Positions 23,367 to 32,199 of a stretch of 64,000 bases of DNA are shown here, in pieces. Numbering within the stretch: position 1 is the stretch's first letter; each line of letters opens with the position of its first letter. The DNA is from a virus: positions 48,631 to 112,630 of IMG/VR virus record IMGVR_UViG_3300007554_000511; one strand, given 5' to 3'. The notes below the pieces were generated by a model, which searched no databases, was not told the DNA's origin, and was given only the letters and a program-made list of their open reading frames with translations. The position numbers and the translations under genes are program-made.

Positions 23367-23611
23367 TAGATTACCTTAAATACTGATGTTAGTAGTGCGA
23401 TTAGAAGTGTACCAAACAATGTTGATGCTGACCATACTACAATTTTCTTTAATTCGTTAAACTGTTCTTTTGTGTCACTCGCAAGTTTTTCAACTGAATG
23501 TTCTACACGAACAATACTTGCATCCAGTGCTTTGAAACGTTCATGGTTTACTGCTACATGCGTTTCTAGACTTTCTGTTTCCAACTGCGCTAGTCTTGGG
23601 TCGATATCCAT
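23366..23611 (-). CDS. XhlA-like membrane-anchored coiled-coil protein
   Basis: 81 residues starting MDIDPRLAQLETE after GGAG. A coiled-coil region (about 10-55) is followed by one C-terminal transmembrane helix (VVWSASTLFGTLLIALLTSVF). This is the layout of haemolysin XhlA-type proteins that accompany holins in lysis modules. No endolysin was found next to it, so a lysis role is provisional. Confidence 0.65.
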   Translation of the reverse strand: MDIDPRLAQLETESLETHVAVNHERFKALDASIVRVEHSVEKLASDTKEQFNELKKIVVWSASTLFGTLLIALLTSVFKVI

Positions 23612-23653
23612 TATATACTCCGAAGGCACTTAATTTAACTGTTGCCGATACTT

Positions 23654-23662
23654 GTATTTATC
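23654..23662 (-). promoter_or_regulatory. Late promoter box, XhlA-like gene
   Basis: GATAAATAC on the minus strand, about 43 bases upstream of the start codon. Confidence 0.6.
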
Positions 23663-23675
23663 ATTTAGAACGTGT

Positions 23676-23684
23676 CTATTTATC
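23676..23684 (-). promoter_or_regulatory. Second late-type box
   Basis: GATAAATAG on the minus strand, 22 bases upstream of the better box at 23654-23662. It may be a tandem promoter or a relic. Confidence 0.4.
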
Positions 23685-23700
23685 TTCGCACAAAATAAAG

Positions 23701-23724
23701 CCCAGAAGCCCGTAGGCCTCTGGG
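23701..23724 (-). terminator. Terminator of the 23784-24179 gene
   Basis: A ten-position stem with one mismatch (CCCAGAGGCC with GGCTTCTGGG) around a 4-base loop, followed by CTTTATTTTG on the minus strand. Confidence 0.85.
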
Positions 23725-23783
23725 GGGCATTATTGATTTAGCTTACTATTAAAAAGGGAGTTATTCCACAATAACGCGTGGCA

Positions 23784-24179
23784 TTATAGTAGGTCTGACA
23801 TTGCAAATTCGATATTTGTCACAATTGATAGCAGAATACCATCAATTGTGACACCATCAAATAGCTCACCCAGTACTGCAACCGGGTCGCCATTACGTTC
23901 AAAGATACGACCGTGTTCAACTGCAAACTTGAAGATGAAACCCGGACCTACTAGTGAAGGTGCTATACCAGTCAAATCTACACCGATTGGGTTATTCATA
24001 ATCACCGGCTGTGCTACTAGATTGATTAAGTTAATAACGTCATCAAAGTTTTGCTGTGTTTGATCTGCAATGCTGCCTGTCGCAGTGATATCCAGACCAC
24101 CGTTTACGTAAAGTGTATAAAAATTAATATTACCTGAAAGATTTTCGCCTGCGCGGGCTGCGCCATGAATTCTTGCCAT
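23784..24179 (-). CDS. Small virion-type protein, monocistronic
   Basis: 131 residues starting MARIHGAARAGENLSGNINF, then a beta-rich body (FFT-type strands, GPGFIFKFAVEHGRIF). No signal peptide. It has its own late box and its own terminator, as does its neighbour, which suggests high late expression and a structural role such as capsid decoration. Role inferred from context only. Confidence 0.65.
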   Translation of the reverse strand: MARIHGAARAGENLSGNINFYTLYVNGGLDITATGSIADQTQQNFDDVINLINLVAQPVIMNNPIGVDLTGIAPSLVGPGFIFKFAVEHGRIFERNGDPVAVLGELFDGVTIDGILLSIVTNIEFAMSDLL

Positions 24180-24206
24180 GATAGTTCTCCATGATCTTAT
24201 ATAGAA

Positions 24207-24215
24207 GTATTTATA
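24207..24215 (-). promoter_or_regulatory. Late promoter box
   Basis: TATAAATAC on the minus strand, containing the exact T4 late octamer, 28 bases upstream of the 23784-24179 start. Confidence 0.7.
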
Positions 24216-24231
24216 CGTTAATTACAAAAGG

Positions 24232-24257
24232 AAAGACCCAGCAATTGCTGGGTCTTT
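24232..24257. terminator. Perfect 26-bp palindrome, terminator
   Basis: AAAGACCCAGCAA meets TTGCTGGGTCTTT with no mismatch. On the minus strand it ends the 24281-24547 gene, followed by CCTTTTG. Confidence 0.85.
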
Positions 24258-24280
24258 TTAATCTAGCTTTCGCTAAAAGA

Positions 24281-24547
24281 TTAGTATGCGAAGTCTGTTA
24301 CTGTCCAGTCTGCACCTAGTGCTGCTTCTAGACCTGCTGCATCCCATGCGCCGTTGTTTTCAACTGCGATACGTGCGCCGTCTGCGCCTAGGATTACAAC
24401 AGTTGCACGTGTACCAACTGTTTCAACTAGTGTTTTCATGTTTACTGTTGTGTCACCTGCACCATCGTCATATGCGATACCGAAGTGAACTAGTGAACCT
24501 GTTAGGAACTGACCTGCGTCGAATGATTCGTGTACTTTTGCTACCAT
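24281..24547 (-). CDS. Small virion-type protein, monocistronic
   Basis: 88 residues starting MVAKVHESFDAGQFLTGSLV. Beta-rich, no Cys, no signal peptide; ends DWTVTDFAY. It sits between a late box and a strong terminator, like the 23784-24179 gene. Its size and isolation suggest an abundant head or tail decoration protein. No family recognised with certainty. Confidence 0.65.
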   Translation of the reverse strand: MVAKVHESFDAGQFLTGSLVHFGIAYDDGAGDTTVNMKTLVETVGTRATVVILGADGARIAVENNGAWDAAGLEAALGADWTVTDFAY

Positions 24548-24592
24548 TTTATTTCTCCATAATGTCTGTTGAGATATTGTATCTCTATACTT

Positions 24593-24601
24593 TTATTTAT
24601 C
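24593..24601 (-). promoter_or_regulatory. Late promoter box
   Basis: GATAAATAA on the minus strand, 46 bases upstream of the 24281-24547 start. Confidence 0.55.
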
Positions 24602-24620
24602 TTTTTTGTACCCTAAAGGG

Positions 24621-25409
24621 TTATTTTGGTTTATTACTTTTATCTGTTGCGCCAAATCTATGAGCAAGACCTGTACGCTGTGTTTTGTATGTGGATTTTG
24701 CTAATTGCTTACCCAATTTACCTGCACCATAAATCGCGCCGGCTGCCGCCGCTGCTTTCACAATCGGCTTGTCCCACAAACTCTTTTTAGTATCTGCGCT
24801 GTCGTCTACAATATAATTTCCGCGCTTTTGAAACTTTAATAGAGGCTGCATCATTTCACTGCGCATTGCTTTACTACGTGTGTACTGTGTTAAGCGTGTT
24901 ACAACTAGCGCACGTTGATGTTGATTTAGATTATCCCAATCACCTACTAGTCTACGAATTGACTTTAGCATTGCATCTTGAATATTAAGTCCTTTTTGAA
25001 AACGTAAAAGCATACGTTGTTCAAACGCAGGATCAACACTATTCGTTGCAATATGCTGTAGATATTTTTTAAGTTCCTGCTGTGACACTTTAATTCTGTC
25101 TATAGCAACCTTGTCTTTGTCATTATCATACGATTGATCAGTACCTAGAAGTCTGTTCAATGCAATATACAAATCTGTACCACTAGTTCTGAAAGTATTG
25201 AAGTTACCAAATGCGGCTGTACGTGCTGCATACTCTTTTGCAAGAGGAGCAAAATCATAGTCTTTATTCCACATATTCAGTGTCATCAAATATACAAACG
25301 CTAATTCTGCCGCGTCATCTACGTTTACTTCACTTGCGATATTTTTGTTTCTAAACAATCTACTCTCTGTTAGAGTATTGATCAATTGTAGCTTTTTATT
25401 TTCTTCCAT
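24621..25409 (-). CDS. Hypothetical protein with a C-terminal Ala/Gly hydrophobic segment
   Basis: 262 residues. Mostly helical and basic; VKAAAAAGAIYGAGKLGKQL (about 218-237) could be a membrane-interacting or flexible segment. It overlaps the DUF6356-like gene by 14 bases. No domain recognised; related proteins occur in marine phages. Confidence 0.6.
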   Translation of the reverse strand: MEENKKLQLINTLTESRLFRNKNIASEVNVDDAAELAFVYLMTLNMWNKDYDFAPLAKEYAARTAAFGNFNTFRTSGTDLYIALNRLLGTDQSYDNDKDKVAIDRIKVSQQELKKYLQHIATNSVDPAFEQRMLLRFQKGLNIQDAMLKSIRRLVGDWDNLNQHQRALVVTRLTQYTRSKAMRSEMMQPLLKFQKRGNYIVDDSADTKKSLWDKPIVKAAAAAGAIYGAGKLGKQLAKSTYKTQRTGLAHRFGATDKSNKPK

Positions 25410-25608
25410 TATGATTCTCCAACAGTTTTGCTAATTCTTTAACTTTGTCACTCGCATATGTTTGAAAGTACTGTGGTGCAAACGAATGTATAAACAACGC
25501 CAGTTCCGCTTTCTTTAATTGAATTAAGAACCACCATGCAAAACGAAAATGTTCCCAGCATGTCATGTTGTTATCTTTATAATGTTGTCTACACTTTTTA
25601 CTAAACAT
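25396..25608 (-). CDS. DUF6356-like small protein
   Basis: 70 residues. TCWEHFRFAWWFLIQLKKAE, then LFIHSFAPQYFQTYASDKV matches the short DUF6356 pattern (hydrophobic helix, HSFxPxxFxTxAS, C-terminal helix), seen in marine bacteria and phages. Probably peripheral at or in the inner membrane. Function unknown. Confidence 0.75.
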   Translation of the reverse strand: MFSKKCRQHYKDNNMTCWEHFRFAWWFLIQLKKAELALFIHSFAPQYFQTYASDKVKELAKLLENHNGRK

Positions 25609-25609
25609 A

Positions 25610-26968
25610 TTAATCTCTCGGCGCGAAGTTTGCTGCGCTAAATTCTAATCTATCTACAATCTTAATTGCACGACCTAGATGATCTACAATTACAAATCCC
25701 TCAGGATCAGTAACTTTGAATGAGCCATCTGGCTGTTCAATGAAACTATCAATCGCTTTGATGTGCTTCATTTGACGCTGGAACATCATTTTGATTGCTT
25801 CTGTTTTAATATATGCACGATACATTTGTGCAATGTTTTGTTTATTTTGTTCTAGGAAATCTAGTGTTTGCTGCTTTGCTGCTAGTTTCGCTTGTCCAGC
25901 TTTACCTTCAGGACCAGTTTTCAGTTTAGCAACATCTGCGTCAAACTTGTCACCCAAACGCTGTATAAAATCTGCTGCAAATTTATCTGCATCAGGTTCT
26001 AGTGCTTGGCCAGAACGAATTGGCAAGTTTGCGTGTGCTTTTAGTTCTTGTACTAGATTAATTGGAAGTTGATTGTCTAGAATTTTGAATGCTTTTGCAT
26101 CAACTGACATACTTGCCAAATCTTTAATTGCTGCGCGAATTGCTGCACTTTCTTGTTTTGAAAGATTTACTTGACCCGATACGTCTTTAATTCTAGCATC
26201 TGTAAACCACACTTTTGGGTTTTTACGCAGAGAACTTGCATCGAAGCCAAAAGTCGCTTCCATGTCCTCAATGCTGTCACCGTTATATGCTGTGTGGAAT
26301 ACAATACCCATATCTGCCGCAAGCATTTCTCTTGCAGTCTGACTATTTGCAGGTACCATGTATGTAATAGTGTTTGGCTTAAATGCGATATACTTTTCGC
26401 CATCAACTGTTACTTGCTTTAGATCACCTTTAGTAAACAGTAGATCGCCTTGTAGCACACCCTTGATACCTAGATTTTTTAAATTTTCAAGTGACACACT
26501 TAGCTTATCACGCAGGCCTTGCTTACTTACTGCTTCACCTTTATTTGTGGTGTCAGGGTGATTTCGTTCGATATCGTCTTGTGTCTTGTTTAGCTTTGCA
26601 TTCTTTGCGAATACGCCCTTTGTACCAACAAAGAATTGTCCATCTGCCGGATCAGTGCCAGCAAACACCGCAGGTGAACCATCCCACTTTGTAGTAACAG
26701 CATCGCCACCACCTGCACCATCAAGAGAATCTAGTAAGCCCGCAAACGTTGTAACAACACGCTTGATACCATCAGTACCATACATGAATACAAGTTCTTC
26801 GGCATGATCTAGGTGTGTGTTCTTGCCATCTGCTTCGTTTAAGTCTGCGTCTAATAGACCTTTTGCTTTCAATCTACTGTGAAAGCCTACTTGCTTTAGG
26901 CGAGGCTTACGTGGGCCTCTAAATCTACGCTCTAATCCTGCACCTAGTATAATTTCGCTAATCTTCAT
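25610..26968 (-). CDS. KxDG nucleotidyltransferase/ligase-like protein (DUF6267 type)
   Basis: 452 residues. TKWDGSPAVFAG (about 92-103) contains KWDG, the lysine motif of covalent nucleotidyltransferases (DNA/RNA ligases and capping enzymes). FFVGTKG, GVLQGDLLF and KYIAFKPNTITY follow with the right order and spacing for later ligase motifs. The C-terminal part is helical. Related uncharacterised proteins are widespread in T4-like cyanophages. Catalytic activity is inferred, not known. Confidence 0.7.
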   Translation of the reverse strand: MKISEIILGAGLERRFRGPRKPRLKQVGFHSRLKAKGLLDADLNEADGKNTHLDHAEELVFMYGTDGIKRVVTTFAGLLDSLDGAGGGDAVTTKWDGSPAVFAGTDPADGQFFVGTKGVFAKNAKLNKTQDDIERNHPDTTNKGEAVSKQGLRDKLSVSLENLKNLGIKGVLQGDLLFTKGDLKQVTVDGEKYIAFKPNTITYMVPANSQTAREMLAADMGIVFHTAYNGDSIEDMEATFGFDASSLRKNPKVWFTDARIKDVSGQVNLSKQESAAIRAAIKDLASMSVDAKAFKILDNQLPINLVQELKAHANLPIRSGQALEPDADKFAADFIQRLGDKFDADVAKLKTGPEGKAGQAKLAAKQQTLDFLEQNKQNIAQMYRAYIKTEAIKMMFQRQMKHIKAIDSFIEQPDGSFKVTDPEGFVIVDHLGRAIKIVDRLEFSAANFAPRD

Positions 26969-27183
26969 TTTTTCTTCCCATATGGATCTTCACCCGTCAT
27001 TGTTGGACGAGCGAACCACAGTTTAAACCATTCCGGAGTTCCAGGCTGAATATTATGCTTACGCTGATACTCGCCTTTTTCCATACCAGTATCAGACATA
27101 TTTTCTTGTGTATTATCAATCTTATATGGTTGATAAATTCCAGCTAGTACTTTAAGTTTCTTTAACTGTTCTGCAAAATCCAT
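26965..27183 (-). CDS. Conserved small hypothetical
   Basis: 72 residues. The conserved end PGTPEWFKLWFARPTMTGE recurs in small proteins of marine T4-like phages. Overlaps the KxDG gene start by 4 bases (coupled). Function unknown. Confidence 0.7.
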   Translation of the reverse strand: MDFAEQLKKLKVLAGIYQPYKIDNTQENMSDTGMEKGEYQRKHNIQPGTPEWFKLWFARPTMTGEDPYGKKK

Positions 27184-27184
27184 A

Positions 27185-27427
27185 TCATTTCTTCAAACTG
27201 CCACAACCGCGTTTAAACTTGCGTGGGTCTTGTGATTTAATACTATTGACTAAACGCTTCACAAGGTCATTCGCAGTTTCCTCGTCATATTCACGTTGAA
27301 TATATTCGATAAGGTTGATTGCGCCAGTGATGATATGTTCACCTTTTTGTTCAATAAGACGATCCTTCTCGCCTGTCATAGCCAGCGAGTTTAGTTCTTC
27401 AAAAAGGCTCTTTCTGTTTCTAGTCAT
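27185..27427 (-). CDS. Conserved small hypothetical
   Basis: 80 residues starting MTRNRKSLFEELN after CGGAG. Helical, with EEYDEETANDLVKRLVNSI-type amphipathic helix and a basic end DPRKFKRGCGSLKK. A late box lies 20 bases upstream. Function unknown; similar proteins occur in marine T4-like phages. Confidence 0.65.
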   Translation of the reverse strand: MTRNRKSLFEELNSLAMTGEKDRLIEQKGEHIITGAINLIEYIQREYDEETANDLVKRLVNSIKSQDPRKFKRGCGSLKK

Positions 27428-27446
27428 AAGAAAAATCTCCGTTAAT

Positions 27447-27455
27447 GTATTTATC
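27447..27455 (-). promoter_or_regulatory. Late promoter box
   Basis: GATAAATAC on the minus strand, overlapping the stop of the gp41 gene and 20 bases upstream of the 27185-27427 start. It marks the switch from replication to virion-type genes. Confidence 0.65.
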
Positions 27456-28860
27456 AAATCTCGTCAAATGCAGAACGCGTTTTTGACTTTAACATTGCAC
27501 GAAGACTTGCGGCAGAGTCATTTTTCTCTGCTGGTTCTTCTGACTTTTCAGTTTTGTTCACAATAGTTTTCTTTCTAAGTGTATCTACTACACTCATAGT
27601 AGTTGCGCTAGAATCTACACTACCGTCTTCGGAAGTGTCATCCATAATTTTAAGACTGTCACGATTGAAAATTAGATTTACTTTTGATCCAACACCACTT
27701 GATGAACGTGTCTTTAGTAGCTGTAGCTGATATTGACCACGCTCACGCATTGCGTTTGATGTAAAGATACCGATCACGTTATCCGCAGTCTGAATCTTAG
27801 AAATACCACCTGCGATGTGAGAGTGATCGAATTCGATTTCTTCGACTGCGCTACGGTTCAACTGTGACGCAGTAACAACCACTGTTTGCATTTCCATTGC
27901 AAAGTTGCGAACTTCTTCTGTCACAAATTTGTCTTTGATGAACAAGTCGCTTGCTGGTACTTTCTTTGTTGCTGGCATAAGAAGGTCGAGATAGTCGATA
28001 CACATACAATCGACCTTCTTACCTGTTTGAATTTGCAATTCTTTTAGATACGAACGCAAATCGTTGATTGTTGAACCAGAAGGGAGATATTTAACCCTTA
28101 GCATACCAGATTTTTTGCCTTTTGTTTTAACTTCTAGTTCAACATCATCCAACTCCTTGAAAATGCGTTTTGTACTACGATCTGTTAACATCGCATCCAT
28201 ACGCATCGCAGAGAGTTCTTCCGAAAGTTCTAGTGTAAAATAGACGCAGTTCAGGCCCAACTGTGCCCAGTTCAGTGACATATTCTGCATGAATAGAGAT
28301 TTACCTGCGCCGGAACCACCTGCAAAAATCGTGATCTCCCCACGATTGATGCCCCCATACAATTTGTCGTCTAGACCTTTCCAGCCAGTGCTGATCTGAC
28401 CGTTTCCGTCCTTTAGCTTTTCAAGCCGCGACCTCGGATCTTCAAAGTAGTCAGTACCCAATGATCTCGCTAGACCAATCTGTACTGCTTCTTTGATCCT
28501 CAACTCCACTTCGCCGTATTTTCCAACTTCCAGAAGATCGGCACTTTCGATGATAGCCTTCTCAAGTGCTTTATGTCTACAAAAAGATTCAAACTCGTCC
28601 ACAAACCAATCGCTATGTTGGGCCGTATTTGCCAGTAGTTCAACTGTCTGCCCGGTCTCGGCCTTGATCATTTCAATCGTAGGGAGTGTAGCATACTTTT
28701 CACTATGCTCAACAAGCATTGTAACAACGTTACGAATACCTCTATCAAAATATTCTGGTTTTACAATGCCCCGAACCCTTGTATAGAGTTCGGGATCAGT
28801 TAACATAAACTGTACGAACAGTCTTTGGACATCAATGTTATAATCTTTTATTTCGGACAT
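27454..28860 (-). CDS. 41: Replicative DNA helicase (T4 gp41, DnaB family)
   Basis: 468 residues. An N-terminal DnaB-type domain precedes a RecA-fold core: Walker A GGSGAGKS (about 185), Walker B CIDYLDLL, and the DnaB block TASQLNRSA followed by AGGISKIQTADN. It forms a hexamer that unwinds DNA at the fork with the primase encoded next to it. The C-terminal 60 residues are acidic and variable. TTGACA-TATAGT promoter upstream. Confidence 0.95.
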   Translation of the reverse strand: MSEIKDYNIDVQRLFVQFMLTDPELYTRVRGIVKPEYFDRGIRNVVTMLVEHSEKYATLPTIEMIKAETGQTVELLANTAQHSDWFVDEFESFCRHKALEKAIIESADLLEVGKYGEVELRIKEAVQIGLARSLGTDYFEDPRSRLEKLKDGNGQISTGWKGLDDKLYGGINRGEITIFAGGSGAGKSLFMQNMSLNWAQLGLNCVYFTLELSEELSAMRMDAMLTDRSTKRIFKELDDVELEVKTKGKKSGMLRVKYLPSGSTINDLRSYLKELQIQTGKKVDCMCIDYLDLLMPATKKVPASDLFIKDKFVTEEVRNFAMEMQTVVVTASQLNRSAVEEIEFDHSHIAGGISKIQTADNVIGIFTSNAMRERGQYQLQLLKTRSSSGVGSKVNLIFNRDSLKIMDDTSEDGSVDSSATTMSVVDTLRKKTIVNKTEKSEEPAEKNDSAASLRAMLKSKTRSAFDEI

Positions 28861-28866
28861 TCTTAT

Positions 28867-28895
28867 ACTATATCAAAATTGTTGATGATTGTCAA
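28867..28895 (-). promoter_or_regulatory. Sigma70-type promoter of gene 41
   Basis: TTGACA, 17-bp spacer, TATAGT on the minus strand. The -10 lies only seven bases upstream of the ATG, so the message may be nearly leaderless. Confidence 0.7.
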
Positions 28896-29576
28896 TTAGT
28901 AAGTTTGGATGATGTGATCTACTACACCATGCTTGACTGCTTCTTCTGGTGATAGCCAAACATCTTCTGCTGGTAGTAGATTTTTGCGAATGTATTCTTC
29001 GCTCTTACCAGTGCATTTTTTGTAATGCTCAACCATGTTCTTTGATGTTTGTTCAAAACTCTTAACACGTGCATATAGATCAAATTCTTTACCACCAGAA
29101 CCCGCACTATAAACGTGTGACATGACTGTTGTGTTTTGCGTTACATAACGGTGACCTTTTTCGCCACTCATTAGTAGTAGACAACCACATGATGCTGCCA
29201 TACCCATCGCATAAGTGTATACTGGGATTTTTGATTGCTTAATAGTATCAATCAAATGCCACGCACTTGCTACGTAGCCGCCCGGTGAGTTGATATACAA
29301 GTGAATGATTTCTGGACGCTTGTCTTCTGGCATCAAGTTCCATTCTAGGATCATCTTTACCAGTGGCATACAGTTTTCTTGATTGAATTCTTTGTCCATG
29401 AACAGGACACCGTTATCACGTAGATACTCACCCGGTTGCTTTGGTGGGCTTGGTGGCATCATCTGCGGTGGGGGTGGGGGAGGAGTCGGAGTTTCGCGCG
29501 GTGTTGGGATAACACTTGGCGTTACTTTTGGCTCTTCCTTCTTTTCTACTTTTTTCTTCTTAGTCTCTTTAGCCAT
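28896..29576 (-). CDS. clpP: ClpP-like serine protease with a proline-rich N-terminus
   Basis: 226 residues. The catalytic Ser lies in GMAASCGCLLL (about 135), His in MSHVYSAGSG (about 159), Asp in LLPAEDVWLS (about 206), so the triad is complete. The first 50 residues are unusual: a Lys/Glu-rich start then TPTPPPPPPQMMPPSPP. ClpP forms a barrel peptidase loaded by ClpX or ClpA; no partner ATPase is seen here, so it may use host Clp or act in head maturation. Start chosen after AAGGA. Confidence 0.9.
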   Translation of the reverse strand: MAKETKKKKVEKKEEPKVTPSVIPTPRETPTPPPPPPQMMPPSPPKQPGEYLRDNGVLFMDKEFNQENCMPLVKMILEWNLMPEDKRPEIIHLYINSPGGYVASAWHLIDTIKQSKIPVYTYAMGMAASCGCLLLMSGEKGHRYVTQNTTVMSHVYSAGSGGKEFDLYARVKSFEQTSKNMVEHYKKCTGKSEEYIRKNLLPAEDVWLSPEEAVKHGVVDHIIQTY

Positions 29577-29586
29577 TTTCATGTCC

Positions 29587-30585
29587 TTATTTTAAGCGCA
29601 TCTTTACGCTGATTTTTGTATTATTACTTATTCTTCCGTCAATAATACTTTTCAAAGTATACAACTTTCCATAACGCTGTACTGCATCTGCCGCGTCTTT
29701 CAAGTCGCTTTCCCAATTTGGGAATGATACACTCCAGCCATTTTCCTGTGCTTGCTTTACTAGTTTCTCGCCCGGCTTATCTCTATCTGGGCAAACGATC
29801 ACTTCTCCCTTGAATTGATTGATATAATCAATTTGGTCCTGTGACGCTTCGTTAGTTAGTACCCCAACTGCATCCAATGCTGCCGCTTCAATAACACCTT
29901 CAACTACAATTAGATATGCAGTGTTTTCTTTTATTCTATCAATATTGTATATAAACCCAGCATTGACTTTCATCATATATTTGGATTCGGCTTTGTTAGT
30001 GTAATCACGTGCGCTGTATCCAACTATACGATCACCTTGCCAGAATGGAAAAATAACTCGATTCCTGAATCCAATCTGCGGACTCCAATACGCATCAGTG
30101 TAATCATATACCCCGCGCTCTATAAGATAGTGTGCTGCTAAGATTGCACCTTCTGGTGGCTCCTTTTGTCGGATTAATTCTTCTAACGGAAGTGCGTTTT
30201 CTGGTAATTCAATATCTTTAAAACTCGGAATACGGGTTGTCTGTGCGCGAGATATGAATAGTTGAGGTCCTAGAGCAAGTTCTTTTTCTCGAATTGCATC
30301 AATCTGCATACGCTTAATGTCACTTTCAGTAACACCAAGATATCGCATCAATTTGACGAATTTTTTATTGATAGTTCGCCCATGGCGGTGAGACGCAGTG
30401 AAACCGCAGTTGAAACAATGATACGATATTGTATCACCATCGCTGCGTATTCCACCGCGCATCCTAGTATCTGACCTAGATTCACCTTCGTAAACACAAC
30501 ACGGGCAGTTGAAACTCAACCAACCGCCCGAACTTTGTCGTGACTTACCGGGTACGTGCGAATATACTACTTGCTCTAAGTTCAT
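29587..30585 (-). CDS. 61: DNA primase (T4 gp61, DnaG-type)
   Basis: 332 residues. The N-terminal zinc ribbon is CPCCVYEG then CFNCGF; the TOPRIM core shows VVEGVIEAA (Glu, about 222) and CPDRDKPG (DxD, about 260). It makes RNA primers at the fork for the gp41 helicase. Only the ClpP gene separates it from gene 41. Confidence 0.93.
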   Translation of the reverse strand: MNLEQVVYSHVPGKSRQSSGGWLSFNCPCCVYEGESRSDTRMRGGIRSDGDTISYHCFNCGFTASHRHGRTINKKFVKLMRYLGVTESDIKRMQIDAIREKELALGPQLFISRAQTTRIPSFKDIELPENALPLEELIRQKEPPEGAILAAHYLIERGVYDYTDAYWSPQIGFRNRVIFPFWQGDRIVGYSARDYTNKAESKYMMKVNAGFIYNIDRIKENTAYLIVVEGVIEAAALDAVGVLTNEASQDQIDYINQFKGEVIVCPDRDKPGEKLVKQAQENGWSVSFPNWESDLKDAADAVQRYGKLYTLKSIIDGRISNNTKISVKMRLK

Positions 30586-30591
30586 AACAAC

Positions 30592-30620
30592 ATTATATCA
30601 TTAAACAAGTTCGTATTCAA
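30592..30620 (-). promoter_or_regulatory. Sigma70-type promoter of the primase gene
   Basis: TTGAAT, 17-bp spacer, TATAAT on the minus strand. The -35 lies inside the last codons of the upstream gene; the -10 ends seven bases before the primase start. Confidence 0.6.
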
Positions 30621-32199
30621 GCCCATAATCTTCCGCTTCGGACAATGTCATTTCGCGGGTACCTGACTTTGTTTTCGCAATTACCATTTGAATGTCGTCT
30701 TCTGCGTCAATCAATGCAACATAGTCCATTTCTTTTGCAAGTTCTTTTGCCACGAATCCCCAATACTTTGCCTTGAATTCAAATCGGTGTTCACTTGCCT
30801 CCCAATTTGTCCCATTTGGGAACAACGACAGAATTTGATAATCGCTTAGTTGTGTATTGCCCAATTTGTTCAACTGATCGCCTATAGACATGTGCATTAG
30901 AGCCATAGCAAACTGAACCGAAATCATGTCATGATTGGTTCCAATGCTTGAAAGAAATGAGCTATCCTCGTCACTACCTTGCATATTCAAAATCGAACGC
31001 ATTTTTCCTGCTGCGTCTTTTGATTTACTGAAACTGGTATCAAAGATACGTGCTAGTGTAACGGCACAGTTCGTTGAAAGTATATCGCGCTGTTTTTCAC
31101 TCAAGGTAGACAATTTGATTTGGTATTGAGTTTGAATAAATCGGGTCATCATATGCGCAATGTTCATATCGTTGATGTTCATATCGCCATAAAACGTCGA
31201 ACTTGCCATTTTTTGATACAGTTTTGCAATGATCTTGGAACCGAATGCAAGCTCATCCCTACCAAAACGATTGACTACTTTTTCAAAAATGTCAGATGTA
31301 CTTGCAACTGTGTTGCCATGCAAATTGTCGGTATCATTTTTCTCAACAATCTGGATATCTGCCATACGCAGTGTATCGTCTACGATATCTGCAATTTCAC
31401 GCATTGTAGTTTGCGGCAGACCTGAACGATATCCACGATGCTTGATTGCATTTTCAATTTCAGATGCAAACTCTTGCGCGCCGAATGCTTTGGCAAAACT
31501 AGACACGACCACATCCGGTGACTTCCCACGTGCATCAATTTTTACGCTGAATGCAACAAACATCTGATTCAATTGTTCATCGACCGTGATCGACCTAGAT
31601 GAAATTCCACCAAGAGACGCCAAGAAACGAATTGACATACTTTGCAATCCGTCCGTTGCACTTACTACTAGAGATTTCGCATCATCCCAGCAGTCAGAAA
31701 AAACAACTTCAATTGGTTTGGTTAGGTCTTCATCCCAGACGCGTACAAATTCTTGATCTGACGCCCATGCGGTCGGCGAAGCCAGGCATGAGAGGTTTGC
31801 CGCTACCACTGGGGTCCGCTGTTCTACTGGAATTTCAATCACACTAGCCAGTGCGAACCCGCTACGAGACAAATCGTGATACCACACACCTGGTGCAATT
31901 TCTTCATATTCACCACGTTGTCGCGCCTGTAGGCCTCGCTTCAAATATAGCGTCTCGACACTATCGCTTAGTTCTTGCATTTTTACATCTGTAATGAGTT
32001 CCATATTTGTCTTGGAAAAGAGGTTCATTGCATTTGATGCATAATATTTTGCAATAGTAGAAAACTTACAACCGCGTTCTCCTAGTTCAAATCGCAAATT
32101 TGGAGGCATATACATACCTGTGCTTTTGCGAACTTCTTTTAGTGACTTGAGAGCAACGCTCAGTCGTGATGTAAGGTCTTCAAAATTTTCGTTGCGCAT
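30601..32199 (-). CDS. Unrecognised 532-residue protein in the replication region
   Basis: The start ATG overlaps the upstream stop (TGATG). Mostly helical with no clear Walker or zinc motifs. Blocks such as GVWYHDLSRSGFALASVIE, SVKIDARGKSP and ALMHMSIGDQLNKLG do not match a family I know. It sits between a Cys-rich protein and primase in an early-type unit, so a replication or host-takeover role is plausible. Confidence 0.65.
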   Translation of the reverse strand: MRNENFEDLTSRLSVALKSLKEVRKSTGMYMPPNLRFELGERGCKFSTIAKYYASNAMNLFSKTNMELITDVKMQELSDSVETLYLKRGLQARQRGEYEEIAPGVWYHDLSRSGFALASVIEIPVEQRTPVVAANLSCLASPTAWASDQEFVRVWDEDLTKPIEVVFSDCWDDAKSLVVSATDGLQSMSIRFLASLGGISSRSITVDEQLNQMFVAFSVKIDARGKSPDVVVSSFAKAFGAQEFASEIENAIKHRGYRSGLPQTTMREIADIVDDTLRMADIQIVEKNDTDNLHGNTVASTSDIFEKVVNRFGRDELAFGSKIIAKLYQKMASSTFYGDMNINDMNIAHMMTRFIQTQYQIKLSTLSEKQRDILSTNCAVTLARIFDTSFSKSKDAAGKMRSILNMQGSDEDSSFLSSIGTNHDMISVQFAMALMHMSIGDQLNKLGNTQLSDYQILSLFPNGTNWEASEHRFEFKAKYWGFVAKELAKEMDYVALIDAEDDIQMVIAKTKSGTREMTLSEAEDYGLEYELV

